DNA of 64,000 nucleotides from Candidatus Eiseniibacteriota bacterium (GTDB lineage Bacteria; Orphanbacterota; Orphanbacteria; Orphanbacterales; Orphanbacteraceae). Location: contig JAJCZU010000008.1 in assembly GCA_029262235.1 (NCBI GenBank), forward strand, positions 186,001 to 250,000, read 5' to 3'. This document shows, in pieces, positions 1 to 9,192 of the stretch (positions within the stretch are counted from its first letter, which is position 1; each line of letters begins with the position of its first letter). The notes below the pieces were generated by a model. That model saw only the letters and a program-made list of their open reading frames with translations. It did no database searches and was not told the DNA's origin. The position numbers and the translations under genes are program-made.

Positions 1-152
1 AATAGTCCACCAGGACGCACGAAGGCCCTCACAGGGCATGGAAAAGGCAACATAGGGATTGTACGAATATCATTCATTTGCCCCGCATGGCCGAAAATTG
101 CATAGAAGGGCGGTTCCGCATGACAGATCCGCGGACCTTAAAAAGTCGTCAC

Positions 153-3100
153 ATGAAAGCAATTTGTCCATTTATGTATGAATTAAGAACAGAGCGAATT
201 CACGTGCCCGGCCGAATGGCAATCATATGCGTTGCCATAGCTCTCCTTTTCGCGGTTGCGCCGGGAGGGGCGGAAGCCACCTGGGTTTCCCCGACCGGAA
301 ACGTGAACGGAACGGGCTGGTCGAACGGTAATCTTGCGCGTGATGGAAATACGTCGACTTACGCAAGCCATGCGCCGGCGCTGAACTGGGGAGGCTGGCA
401 GACGTTTTCGTACACGGATTCCGTCTACAGTGATCGCTTCCGTGTTCATACCGACTTCGGTTACGGCGAAGTCGACTCGGTGCAGATCGAGATCTCGCTG
501 GACAACGTTGCGTGGACGACAGTGCACCGGGGCACCGTGCTGGATGCCACGTGGGATACGAAGACCTTTGCCGCGCAGTACGCCAGGTACGCCAGGTTCC
601 GCTATCATCGTGTATCGACAAGCTACACTTTCTGGCTCTACGAGTTTCAGCTTTTCGAAACCCCGACTTTGATCGACACGCCTGCGGTTTCGACGACCGC
701 TCCGACTTCGATTGACGAGAACTCCGCCGTCATGCACGGCCGGCTCGACAACGATGGCGGCGAACCGTCCGAGCTGCGTTTCCAGTACGGCCTGACGACG
801 AGCTATGAGATCGACTCCACGGCATGGGTACCGGACCTGGTCAGCGGGAATACCAGCGGCATCATGCTTACGGGACTCGCTCCCGCCACCACGTATCACT
901 ATCGCGTTCAGGGCAGGAACAGCACGGCGGTTGTCAGCGGCGCGGACGGCACGTTCACGACCGCCCCGCTCGTTTCGCCGGGATGGGTTTCTCCCACGAG
1001 TACGAGTGACGCGACGGGACGATGGACCGAGACCCCCCAGGTCCACGACGATGAAACGGGCTCTTTCGCGAAATGCTTTCACACAAGCGGGGATCCGAGC
1101 GGCGTGTGGTCTCCCTACATCTATCTGGAGCATGACTCGATCGGCGTCGACTCCGTCCGCTTCTTCGCCAAGGACGATGCGAATATCGACTGGGTTCACA
1201 TCGCGGTCTCCTCGGACGGCGTCAGCTGGCAGACCGTCTACGACGCTTCGTTCGCAAACCAGACATGGATCAAGGCTCCGGTCCCCTCGCAGTGGGTAAC
1301 GCAGGCGCGCGCGCGCTTCCGCGTCAACAACAACGGCGTCGGGCTTTACTGGGAGTTTCATGAATTCGACATGCATCAGACCGGAACGCCGGCGGTGGCC
1401 TTCATCGATTCGCAATGGGTGGCGGAGGGCGACACGCTGACGTTCGATGCGGGCGCGACCGATTTCGACGGGGACAGCCTCGTACTGACGGCCATGAACC
1501 TGCCGGCGAACGCGACATTCACCGATAGCACGAACGGCGCGGGCAGCACGACCTTCTCGCCCGACTTCACGCAGGCGGGCGCCTACGGGGTGACCATCAT
1601 CGCCTCGGACGGCGCGCTTGCCGACAGCCAGGTCGTTTGGATCACGGTAGCCGATGTGAACCGGACGCCGGCGCTCGCCGCGATTGATTCACAGTGGGTC
1701 GACGAAGGCGATACGCTCGCATTCGACGTGAACGCGACTGACCCGGACGGCGACAGCCTCGTGCTCTCGGCAATGAGCGTGCCCGCAAACGCAACGTTCA
1801 CCGACAGCACCAACGGCGCGGGCAGCATGATCTTCACGCCCGACTTCACGCAGACGGGAGTCTACGGCGTAACGGTCATCGCCGCGGATACGTCGCTCGC
1901 CGACAGCCAGGTCGTGTGGATCACGGTAGCCGATGTGAACCGGACGCCGGCGCTTGCCGTCATCGACTCGCAGTGGGTCGACGAAGGAGACACACTCACG
2001 TTCGGTGCGAACGCGACTGACCCGGACGGCGACAGCCTCGTGCTCTCGGCAATGAGCGTGCCCGCAAACGCAACGTTCACCGACAGCACCAACGGGGCGG
2101 GGAGCATGATCTTCACCCCCGACTTCACGCAGGCGGGAGTCTACGGCGTAACGGTCTTCGCCGCGGACACGTCGCTCGCCGACAGCCAGGTCGTTTGGGT
2201 CACGGTAGCCGATGTGAACCGGACGCCGGCGCTCGCCGCGATTGATTCACAGTGGGTCGACGAAGGCGATACGCTCGCATTCGACGTGAACGCGACTGAC
2301 CCGGACGGAGACAGCCTCGTGCTCTCGGCGATGAGCGTCCCCGCAAACGCAACGTTCACCGACAGCACCAACGGCGCGGGCAGCATGATCTTCACGCCCG
2401 ACTTCACACAGGCGGGCGTATACGGCGTAACAGTCATCGTCGCGGACACTTCGTTCGCCGACAGCCAGGTTGTGTGGATCACGGTAGCCGATGTGAACCG
2501 GACGCCGACGCTTGCCGCGATCGATTCGCAGTGGGTCGACGAAGGAGACATACTCAGGTTCGGTGCGAGCGCGACTGACCCGGACGGAGACAGCCTCGCG
2601 CTCTCGGCCACGGGCCTGCCGACGAATGCGACTTTTTTCGACAGCACGAACGGCGCGGGAAGTCTGACGTTCGCGCCCGGCCTCACGCAGGGGGGCATCT
2701 ACGGCATTACTGTAATCGCTTCGGACGGCGTGCTTGCGGACAGTCAGGTCGTGTGGGTCAGAGTCATGCAGGTGAACCAGGCACCGGTCCTGTCCGTGAT
2801 CGACTCGCAGTGGGTGGCGGAAGGCGACACGCTGACGTTCTCCGCGTTTGCCACGGACTTCGACCCGGACAGTCTGGGGCTGGGCGCTTTCGGCATACCC
2901 GTGAACGCGACCTTCACTGACAGCGGCCTTGGTACGGGCGCCATGACCTTCGCGCCCGATTTCACACAGGCAGGCACGTACGTCGTCACCATTACCGTTT
3001 CCGACGGCGCGCTCGCCGACAGCCAGGCGGTGATCATCACCGTAACCAACGTGAACATTCCCCCGGCCCTTGCGCCTGTCGGCCCGCAGACGGTCGACGA

Positions 3101-5876
3101 GGGCGACACGGTGACCTTCAACCTGGTCGCGACCGACTTTGACGGCGACAGTCTCGTGCTGTCGGCCGAAAACCTGCCCGCCAACGCCACGTTCACGGAC
3201 AGTGCGAACGGCGCGGGCAGCTTTGCGTTCTCGCCCGACTACGATCAGGCCGGCCTCTATAGCGTAACGTTCATCGCCTGGGACGGCGCGCTCGCCGACA
3301 CGATCGTCGTGGCGATCTCCGTAGGCGGTGTGAACCTGCCGCCCGTGATCACAGGACCCGACTCGCTTGCGGTCGACGAAGGAGCGCTCCTCGCGTTCAC
3401 CGTTCATGCGACGGATCCCGACGGCAACACGCTGACGCTGACCGCAGAAGAACTGCCTCCTTTCGCCGCAATCGTCGACAGCGGAAACGGGAACGGCGGC
3501 TTCACGTTTGCGCCGGACTACGATCAGGCCGGCGTTTTCCTCGTAACATTCGTCGCTACCGACGGCCTTCTCGCCGACACGATCGCCGTAACGATCACGG
3601 TGAACGACGTAAACCGCGCGCCGGTTCTCGCAGCGCTCGCCGCGCAGACCGTCGCGGAGGGAGAGACCCTGTTCTTCGCCGTGAGTGCGACGGATCCGGA
3701 CGGTGACAGCATTGCGATCAGCAGCGCCGATGTTCCCCCGAGCGCCGCGTTCGTCGACAGCGGAAACGGCGCGGGCAGCTTCACGTTCGCGCCCGATTAC
3801 CAACAGGCGGGCGTTTACGACGTGACGTTCATCGCGACCGACGGCTCCCTTGCCGACACATTCACCGTAACGGTAACTGTGAGCGATGTGAATCGTACGC
3901 CGGTCATCAGCGCGCCCGATCCACACGTCATCGATGAGGGAGAGGTTCTCGCGTTCCTCGTTACCGCGACGGATCCCGACGGCGACGACATGGCGCTCAC
4001 CTGTGCCAATCCGCCGATCAACGCCGCGTTCGTCGACAGCGGAAACGGCACGGGCGGCTTTTCGTTCACGCCGGACTTCGACCAGGCCGGCAGCTACGCC
4101 GTAAACTTCATCGCCACCGATGGCTCCGCATTCGACACGATCACCGTGGCGATCACGGTCGGCACTGTGAACCGCGCGCCGGCAATCGCCGCACCCGGCC
4201 CGCAGGAAATGGACGAGGGGGATACTCTCGCAGTGTCATTCAACGCGGTCGATCCCGACGACGACGATCTGATGCTTTCAGCGGAGGACCTTCCGCCGAA
4301 CGCAGCATTCGCGGATTCCGGCGGCGGGACGGGCGGCATTCGTTTCACGCCGGATTACACGCAGAACGGCGCATACACGATTCGTCTGATCGCGTCGGAC
4401 GGCGCGCTCTCCGACACGGCTTTCGTTTCGATCACGGTCGGCGATGTGAATCGTGGTCCGCAGATCACGGCCGTCGATACCCATGCGGTACCGGAAGGCG
4501 GAACCGTCGCCTTCGCCGTGACGGGCTCCGACCCCGACGGTGATTCGCTTGCGCTCTTCGCGGTGCATACGCCGCCGAACGCGACGCTGATCGAAGGCGG
4601 AAACGGCGCGGGCACTTTCACGTTCTCGCCGGACTACACACAGGCGGGCGTTCACGTCGTCACATTCGTAGTCACGGACGGCGCACTCGCGGACAGCGTT
4701 TCCGTGGTCATCGAGGTAACGGAAGAAAATCGGCCGCCGCTCTTCGCCGGCGTGGACGACGCTTCGGTTACGGAGGGCGATACGCTCGCGCTGGAAGTCG
4801 AGGCTTCGGACCCGGACGGCGACGACGTCGCGCTGACCACTATCGACCTCCCGCAGGGTGCGACCTTCACGGACCTCGGCGCCGGGCGCGGCAGCCTCGT
4901 TTTCCGGCCCGACTACGAACAGGCGGGCGAGATTCCCGTTTCCATTGCCGCGAGCGACGGGTTCCTTTCCGACACGCTGCAGTTCACGATCGTGGTCGGA
5001 GAAGCCAATCGTCCTCCCCGGTTCGCCGAGAGCAGCAACCCCACCGATCCGGAGACTCGCGAAGGGTCCACGTTGATTCTGGATATCTTCGCGAGTGATC
5101 CCGACGGCACGGTTCCCTCGATCCGGGCAATGACGCTTCCCGAAAATGCCACGTTCACGGACTCGGAAGACGGCTCGGGACGCTTCGTCTTCTCACCGGA
5201 TTACGAGCAGGCGGGCGACCATATCGTGAGCTGGGTCACGACGGACGGGGAGCTGGCCGATTCGCTGACGCTGATTGTCAAAGTGCAGGAAGGAAACCGG
5301 GCACCGGTCGTCGCTCCGGTCGACTCCCAGGTCGTGGCGGAAGGAACCATTCTCGCCATGCGCGTCGAAGCGTACGATCCCGACGGGAGCGTTCCTTCGA
5401 TCGTCGCGGAGAACCTGGTCGAGAATGCGGCGTTCGTCGACTCGGGTAACGGCGCCGGACTCTTGACGTTCGCGCCGGGTTATCTGCAGTCGGGGTCGTA
5501 CGAGATCCTGCTGATCGCGTCCGACTCGGAATCCGCGGAGAGCCTGACCGTCAAGGTCATCGTCACGGATGCGGACCTGCCCCGCACGTTCAAGATGATC
5601 GGAAACCACCCGAACCCGTTCAATGCCGCGACGAACTTCTCTTTCGTACTCGGCGCTGCGGACGGGGGCGCTCCGATCCCCGTTTCCGTCAAGGTCTACA
5701 ACGTGCGCGGCGCCGAAGTTGCCACCCTCGTCCGGGAATCCCTCCCCCCCGGGCCCCACACGTTCCTCTGGAACGGGCTGGATCGCACCGGGGAACCGGT
5801 CGTTTCGGGCATGTACATCTTCGTTCTTCAGGCTGCGGGAAGATCGGAGTCGAAGAAGGCGCTTCTCGTGCGCTGA
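153..5876 (+). CDS. Giant secreted adhesin-like protein with cadherin-like repeats and FlgD-Ig C-terminal tail
   Basis: About 1907 residues if read from the ATG at 153; the frame is open further upstream, and an ATG at 216 would start directly before the hydrophobic signal stretch (AIICVAIALLFAV, then AEA). No strong ribosome binding site decides between them. After the signal come a discoidin-like domain (nt 277-660), an FN3-like domain (about nt 680-970), a second jelly-roll-like domain (about nt 985-1380), then 15 repeats of about 93 residues (nt 1384-5565). Each repeat carries an ATDPDGDSL-type acidic motif expected to bind calcium as in cadherin or VCBS-like repeats. The last 95 residues (HPNPFN, KVYNVRGAEV, SGMYIFVL, KKALLVR) form a FlgD-Ig/type-A-sorting-like tail, as in two other proteins of this window. 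It is probably exported and surface-bound, with a role in adhesion or matrix; the ligand is unknown. It is convergent with the response regulator, 15 bases away. Confidence 0.85.
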   Translation: MKAICPFMYELRTERIHVPGRMAIICVAIALLFAVAPGGAEATWVSPTGNVNGTGWSNGNLARDGNTSTYASHAPALNWGGWQTFSYTDSVYSDRFRVHTDFGYGEVDSVQIEISLDNVAWTTVHRGTVLDATWDTKTFAAQYARYARFRYHRVSTSYTFWLYEFQLFETPTLIDTPAVSTTAPTSIDENSAVMHGRLDNDGGEPSELRFQYGLTTSYEIDSTAWVPDLVSGNTSGIMLTGLAPATTYHYRVQGRNSTAVVSGADGTFTTAPLVSPGWVSPTSTSDATGRWTETPQVHDDETGSFAKCFHTSGDPSGVWSPYIYLEHDSIGVDSVRFFAKDDANIDWVHIAVSSDGVSWQTVYDASFANQTWIKAPVPSQWVTQARARFRVNNNGVGLYWEFHEFDMHQTGTPAVAFIDSQWVAEGDTLTFDAGATDFDGDSLVLTAMNLPANATFTDSTNGAGSTTFSPDFTQAGAYGVTIIASDGALADSQVVWITVADVNRTPALAAIDSQWVDEGDTLAFDVNATDPDGDSLVLSAMSVPANATFTDSTNGAGSMIFTPDFTQTGVYGVTVIAADTSLADSQVVWITVADVNRTPALAVIDSQWVDEGDTLTFGANATDPDGDSLVLSAMSVPANATFTDSTNGAGSMIFTPDFTQAGVYGVTVFAADTSLADSQVVWVTVADVNRTPALAAIDSQWVDEGDTLAFDVNATDPDGDSLVLSAMSVPANATFTDSTNGAGSMIFTPDFTQAGVYGVTVIVADTSFADSQVVWITVADVNRTPTLAAIDSQWVDEGDILRFGASATDPDGDSLALSATGLPTNATFFDSTNGAGSLTFAPGLTQGGIYGITVIASDGVLADSQVVWVRVMQVNQAPVLSVIDSQWVAEGDTLTFSAFATDFDPDSLGLGAFGIPVNATFTDSGLGTGAMTFAPDFTQAGTYVVTITVSDGALADSQAVIITVTNVNIPPALAPVGPQTVDEGDTVTFNLVATDFDGDSLVLSAENLPANATFTDSANGAGSFAFSPDYDQAGLYSVTFIAWDGALADTIVVAISVGGVNLPPVITGPDSLAVDEGALLAFTVHATDPDGNTLTLTAEELPPFAAIVDSGNGNGGFTFAPDYDQAGVFLVTFVATDGLLADTIAVTITVNDVNRAPVLAALAAQTVAEGETLFFAVSATDPDGDSIAISSADVPPSAAFVDSGNGAGSFTFAPDYQQAGVYDVTFIATDGSLADTFTVTVTVSDVNRTPVISAPDPHVIDEGEVLAFLVTATDPDGDDMALTCANPPINAAFVDSGNGTGGFSFTPDFDQAGSYAVNFIATDGSAFDTITVAITVGTVNRAPAIAAPGPQEMDEGDTLAVSFNAVDPDDDDLMLSAEDLPPNAAFADSGGGTGGIRFTPDYTQNGAYTIRLIASDGALSDTAFVSITVGDVNRGPQITAVDTHAVPEGGTVAFAVTGSDPDGDSLALFAVHTPPNATLIEGGNGAGTFTFSPDYTQAGVHVVTFVVTDGALADSVSVVIEVTEENRPPLFAGVDDASVTEGDTLALEVEASDPDGDDVALTTIDLPQGATFTDLGAGRGSLVFRPDYEQAGEIPVSIAASDGFLSDTLQFTIVVGEANRPPRFAESSNPTDPETREGSTLILDIFASDPDGTVPSIRAMTLPENATFTDSEDGSGRFVFSPDYEQAGDHIVSWVTTDGELADSLTLIVKVQEGNRAPVVAPVDSQVVAEGTILAMRVEAYDPDGSVPSIVAENLVENAAFVDSGNGAGLLTFAPGYLQSGSYEILLIASDSESAESLTVKVIVTDADLPRTFKMIGNHPNPFNAATNFSFVLGAADGGAPIPVSVKVYNVRGAEVATLVRESLPPGPHTFLWNGLDRTGEPVVSGMYIFVLQAAGRSESKKALLVR
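1384..5565 (+). repeat. Fifteen in-frame cadherin-like repeats (279-base period at the 5' end)
   Basis: Repeat boundaries can be followed through DVN-R-T/A-P at each junction. Repeats 2-5 recur at exactly 279 bases (the string ccgatgtgaaccggacgcc lies at 1650, 1929 or 1930, 2209 and 2488) and are almost identical at DNA level. Repeats 6-15 keep only the protein pattern (EGD-T, ATDPDGDS, ANATFTDS-NGAGS, PDYDQAG). This points to recent duplication at the 5' end and older duplication towards the 3' end. Confidence 0.9.
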
Positions 5877-5891
5877 CCCGGCCGCTTCACG

Positions 5892-7229
5892 TCACGAACG
5901 AATCCTGCACTCCTCGATCTTGCGGTAAAGCGACGAAACCCCGACACCGAGCAAACGCGCGGCCTGCTTCTTGTCGCCGCGCGCCAGTCCGAGCATCTTC
6001 TGGATGTGCTGCCCTTCGAACAGGCGCACGGCCTCACGCAGAGTCGTAATCTCCCCGTGCTCTTTCGTGAGCGCCGGCGGCAGACACGCGTGCGAAATCA
6101 CGTTGCTGTCGCAGAGGATCATCGAACGCTCGATGACGTTCTCGAGCTCGCGAATCCCCCCCGGCCACTGATAGCTCATGAGGCTGTGCATCGTTTCCGG
6201 TTCGACGCCGGACACCTTGCGCCGAAGCTCGCGATTGTACTTCTCGATAAAGTGGTCGACCAGAAGCGGAATGTCTTCCACCCGCTCGGCAAGACCGGGC
6301 AGCCTTACTTCGACCACGTTCAGGCGATAGAAGAGATCGTCCCGAAACGCGCCGCGTTTCACCTCGCTCAACAGATTCCGATTCGTCGACGCGATAATGC
6401 GCGTATTGATCGGAATCGCCTTGTTCTCGCCGACGGGAATGATCTCGTGCGACTCGAGCGCGCGCAGCAGCTTCGCCTGGAGCGCCAGCGGCATGTCACC
6501 GATTTCGTCGAGCAGGAGCGTGCCTTCGCTGGCGTAGTTGAAAAACCCCTGCTTGTTCTCGACCGCGCCGGTAAACGCACCCTTTCGATGGCCGAACAGT
6601 TCGCTCTCCATCAGCGATTCAGCGATTGCGGCGCAGTTGACGGCAACGAACGGTTTCGATCGGCGTCCCGAATTGTAGTGGATCGCGCGCGCGATCAGTT
6701 CCTTCCCGGTACCGCTCGGTCCCGTGATCAGCACGGTGCTGTCGGTGCGCGCCACGCGCCGCACCATCTCGAGCACTTTCCTCATCGCTTCGCTTTCGCC
6801 GACGATCTTGCGAAAGTCGTAGCGCTGCGTCATCTCCTGCTCGCGCTGCAGGCTTTCGTGTGCAAGCGAGCGATGTTCGAGCATGCGCTTCAGGCGGGCG
6901 GAAACCGCCGACAGGTCGAGCGGTTTGCGAACGTAGTCGTCGGCCCCTCGTTGCATGACCTCGACCGCGCTTTCCAGCGTGCCGTGTTCGGTCATGATCA
7001 TGACGCCCGTGAGCGGCGCCGCTTTCTGAATGTGATCGAGCAGTTCGAGGCAGCCACGCCCGGGCGACATCAGGTCGGTGATCACGACGTCGACATGCGC
7101 CTGATCGATCTGTGCCTTTGCGCCGGCAACGTCGACGGCCGATTTGACGGCGAAGCCTTCGCCCTCGAGCTGCCCTTTGAGCCCCTCGATCACGCCCGGG
7201 TCGGGATCGACGACAAGAATCGTGGCCAT
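5892..7229 (-). CDS. NtrC-family sigma-54-dependent response regulator
   Basis: 445 residues, the usual length of the family. The receiver domain (residues 1-118) has phospho-acceptor Asp52 (ITDLMSP) and conserved Lys102 (RKP). The AAA+ domain has Walker A GPSGTGKE (170-177), the sigma-54 contact loop GAFTGA (217-222) and Walker B LLLDEIGD (238-245). A Fis-type helix-turn-helix lies at about 400-440. It activates sigma-54 promoters when phosphorylated. No histidine kinase gene is next to it. The start is supported by AAGGAG upstream of the ATG. It is divergent from the MerR-sulfur operon, whose upstream region has a -24/-12-like element, so that operon is its likely target (inference). Confidence 0.95.
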   Translation of the reverse strand: MATILVVDPDPGVIEGLKGQLEGEGFAVKSAVDVAGAKAQIDQAHVDVVITDLMSPGRGCLELLDHIQKAAPLTGVMIMTEHGTLESAVEVMQRGADDYVRKPLDLSAVSARLKRMLEHRSLAHESLQREQEMTQRYDFRKIVGESEAMRKVLEMVRRVARTDSTVLITGPSGTGKELIARAIHYNSGRRSKPFVAVNCAAIAESLMESELFGHRKGAFTGAVENKQGFFNYASEGTLLLDEIGDMPLALQAKLLRALESHEIIPVGENKAIPINTRIIASTNRNLLSEVKRGAFRDDLFYRLNVVEVRLPGLAERVEDIPLLVDHFIEKYNRELRRKVSGVEPETMHSLMSYQWPGGIRELENVIERSMILCDSNVISHACLPPALTKEHGEITTLREAVRLFEGQHIQKMLGLARGDKKQAARLLGVGVSSLYRKIEECRIRS

Positions 7230-7274
7230 CCTGAATTCTCCTTTTCGGAAGCCGCTTCCCAGTTCCTGCCTATG

Positions 7275-7290
7275 TTCTCACATATGAGAA
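7275..7290. promoter_or_regulatory. Inverted repeat, candidate binding site for the response regulator
   Basis: TTCTCA-CATA-TGAGAA, perfect 6-base arms with a 4-base spacer. It lies 46-61 bases upstream of the response regulator start and about 115-130 bases upstream of the -24/-12-like element at 7405, a usual distance for a sigma-54 enhancer site. Assignment to this regulator is inference. Confidence 0.35.
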
Positions 7291-7404
7291 GGACCTGCTA
7301 TCCAATTCCCGCAACTGAGAATCCCCCGCCCTCCGACGAACTCCCGTATCTCCCTAAGTCACTCGTTTTCATACTGATAGAAACGATGCTGTAATTTTCC
7401 AATG

Positions 7405-7420
7405 TGGCATTCGATATGCC
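7405..7420 (+). promoter_or_regulatory. Sigma-54-like -24/-12 promoter of the sulfur operon
   Basis: TGGCATTCGATATGCC. The GG (7406-7407) and GC (7418-7419) dinucleotides are at the exact spacing of the TGGCAC-N5-TTGCW consensus; TGGCA and TGC match, and the bases at positions 6 and 12 deviate. The predicted start would be near 7431, about 44 bases before the GTG of the first gene. The same bases also form a GGCAT/ATGCC inverted repeat, so a repressor site is an alternative. Confidence 0.45.
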
Positions 7421-7474
7421 TTCTACATCAGCAGATGCGGCAAGTCTACACCGCACGATGGAGGAAAGATCGCC

Positions 7475-7960
7475 GTGGCAACCACACTCGACCGATACAG
7501 CCCGATCCTCGGCATCGGAGCAGTCGCGCGGGAACTCGGCGTGGCAGTGGGCACGGTCAGGCTCTACGAGAACAGGGGCCTTGTCCTTGCCCACCGAACG
7601 TCCACCCGGCAACGATTCTTCTCAATGCACGATCTGGAGCGCCTGCAGTGCATACGAAAAATGATTACCGAGCACGGTCTGAACATCAAGGGGATCAAGC
7701 AGATCATGGCGCTCATCCCGTGCTGGGAATATCGGGGCGGTCTCGACGACGACTGCAGGGGCTGCCCCGTCTACTCGGAAATGGCAGGGCCGTGCTGGAG
7801 CGTGCGCCGCGTCGGCGCGAAGTGTCGGAACGCCGACTGCAGGCAGTGCGACGTGTACAGAATGCGCGTCAGTTGCGACCACATGAAAGATGTCATTCAC
7901 GGACCACGCCGACGCGGAATGCTCAAAGCCGTCGACAAGTCTGAAGGGAGCATACGATGA
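7475..7960 (+). CDS. MerR-family regulator with Cys-rich C-terminal domain
   Basis: 161 residues from a GTG start at 7475, supported by GGAGGAAAG just upstream. The N-terminal winged helix (residues 12-60: IGAVARELGVAVGTVRLYENRGL) is a typical MerR DNA-binding domain. The C-terminal third has eight cysteines between residues 83 and 134 (83, 94, 97, 107, 117, 122, 125, 134) with PCW and C-x-x-CP motifs, a number sufficient for an iron-sulfur cluster or thiol/persulfide sensing. It is the first gene of the sulfur operon, and its stop overlaps the ATG of the next gene (ATGA), so it is probably translationally coupled. It is likely the local regulator, responding to sulfide, persulfide or redox state (inference). 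Confidence 0.85.
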   Translation: MATTLDRYSPILGIGAVARELGVAVGTVRLYENRGLVLAHRTSTRQRFFSMHDLERLQCIRKMITEHGLNIKGIKQIMALIPCWEYRGGLDDDCRGCPVYSEMAGPCWSVRRVGAKCRNADCRQCDVYRMRVSCDHMKDVIHGPRRRGMLKAVDKSEGSIR

Positions 7961-9192
7961 AGAACCTGTTGATCCTGGGAGCCGGCACAGCGGGCACGAT
8001 GATGGCCAACAAGCTGGCGCCCGAACTCCGGACCCGCGACTGGAAGGTCACGCTGGTCGATCAGGACGAAACGCACTACTACCAGCCCGGGTTTCTCTTC
8101 ATCCCGTTCGGTATCTATTCGCGCGAGGATGTCGTCAAACCGAAACGTGATTACATCCAGCCCGGTGTCGAAGTCGTCATGTCCGCGATCGACAGGATCC
8201 ACCCCGGGCAGAACCGCGTCGAACTTGCGAACGGGAGAACGCTCGCATACGACGCGCTGATCATCGCGACAGGCAGCGACATCAGCCCCGAAGAGACCGA
8301 AGGGCTGACGGGTGAGGGATGGCAGCGCAACATCTTCGACTTCTATACGATCGACGGCGCGACGAAGCTCGCCGACTTCCTGCAGGACTGGGAAGGCGGC
8401 AAGATGGTGATGAGCATCACCGAAATGCCGATCAAATGCCCGGTGGCGCCGCTCGAGTTCGTGTTTCTCGCGGACTGGTTCTTCACGGAACGGGGCATCC
8501 GCGACAAAGTAGAGATCGAATACGTGACGCCGCTGTCCGGCGCCTTCACGAAACCGGTCGCGTCGCAGTACCTCGGCGACTTTCTCGAAAAGAAAAACAT
8601 CAAGCTCACGACCGACTTCGACACGGGCAGCGTCGACGGCGCGCGCAACAAGCTGATCTCGTACGACGAAACAGAGATCGACTACGACCTGCTCGTGATC
8701 GTACCGACCGTCATGGGGTCCGAAGCCATCGGCCGCTCCGAAATGGGCGACGAACTCCGCTTCGTCCCGACACACGAGCGTACGCTGCAACACAAAGAGT
8801 ACGAGAACATCTTCGTGATCGGCGACGCGGCGGACATCCCCGCCTCGAAAGCCGGGTCCGTCGCGCACTTCGCGGCTGACACGGTGCACGAAAACATCCT
8901 GCGCTACATCGACGGACGGCCGCTGCTCGAGAGCTTCGACGGCCACGCGAACTGCTTTATCGAGTCCGGCTTCGGCAAGGGACTCTTGATCGACTTCAAC
9001 TACGACGTCGAACCGCTGCCGGGCAAGTTTCCGCTTCCGGGCGTCGGCCCCTATACGCTGCTCGAAGAGAGCAGGATGAATCACTGGGGCAAGATGATGT
9101 TCCGCTGGATCTACTGGAACGTGCTCCTGAAAGGCGCTGAACTGCCGATCGAACCGCAGCTCAGCATGGCCGGAAAGCGAAAAGCGTCATGA
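7957..9192 (+). CDS. Sulfide:quinone oxidoreductase-like FAD-dependent protein
   Basis: 411 residues. The N-terminal FAD-binding Rossmann motif is LILGAGTAGTMMANKL (G8-x-G10-x-x-G13), the ATG box is LIIATGS (102-108) and the second FAD motif is NIFVIGDAAD (284-293). There are only two cysteines: Cys161 in the KCPVAPLEF motif, which aligns with the SQR redox cysteine, and Cys333 in ANCFIESGFGKG. The C-terminal NHWGKMMFRWIYWNVLLKG segment is an amphipathic helix region likely to sit on the membrane near quinone. The expected role is oxidation of sulfide or a persulfide with electrons to quinone. It overlaps both neighbours by 4 bases. A related flavoprotein acting on another sulfur species is possible because the usual third cysteine is absent. 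Confidence 0.88.
   Translation: MKNLLILGAGTAGTMMANKLAPELRTRDWKVTLVDQDETHYYQPGFLFIPFGIYSREDVVKPKRDYIQPGVEVVMSAIDRIHPGQNRVELANGRTLAYDALIIATGSDISPEETEGLTGEGWQRNIFDFYTIDGATKLADFLQDWEGGKMVMSITEMPIKCPVAPLEFVFLADWFFTERGIRDKVEIEYVTPLSGAFTKPVASQYLGDFLEKKNIKLTTDFDTGSVDGARNKLISYDETEIDYDLLVIVPTVMGSEAIGRSEMGDELRFVPTHERTLQHKEYENIFVIGDAADIPASKAGSVAHFAADTVHENILRYIDGRPLLESFDGHANCFIESGFGKGLLIDFNYDVEPLPGKFPLPGVGPYTLLEESRMNHWGKMMFRWIYWNVLLKGAELPIEPQLSMAGKRKAS

Noticed and set aside
1-77. GCCCT-CAC-AGGGC hairpin at the window start
   Set aside because: A 5-base stem without T run; too weak to call, and the upstream gene is not visible.
2247-3926. A 559-residue minus-strand frame within the adhesin repeats
   Set aside because: Periodic antisense frame produced by the sense-strand repeats.
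6006-7394. A 462-residue plus-strand frame opposite the response regulator
   Set aside because: Antisense shadow; the minus-strand protein has all NtrC motifs.
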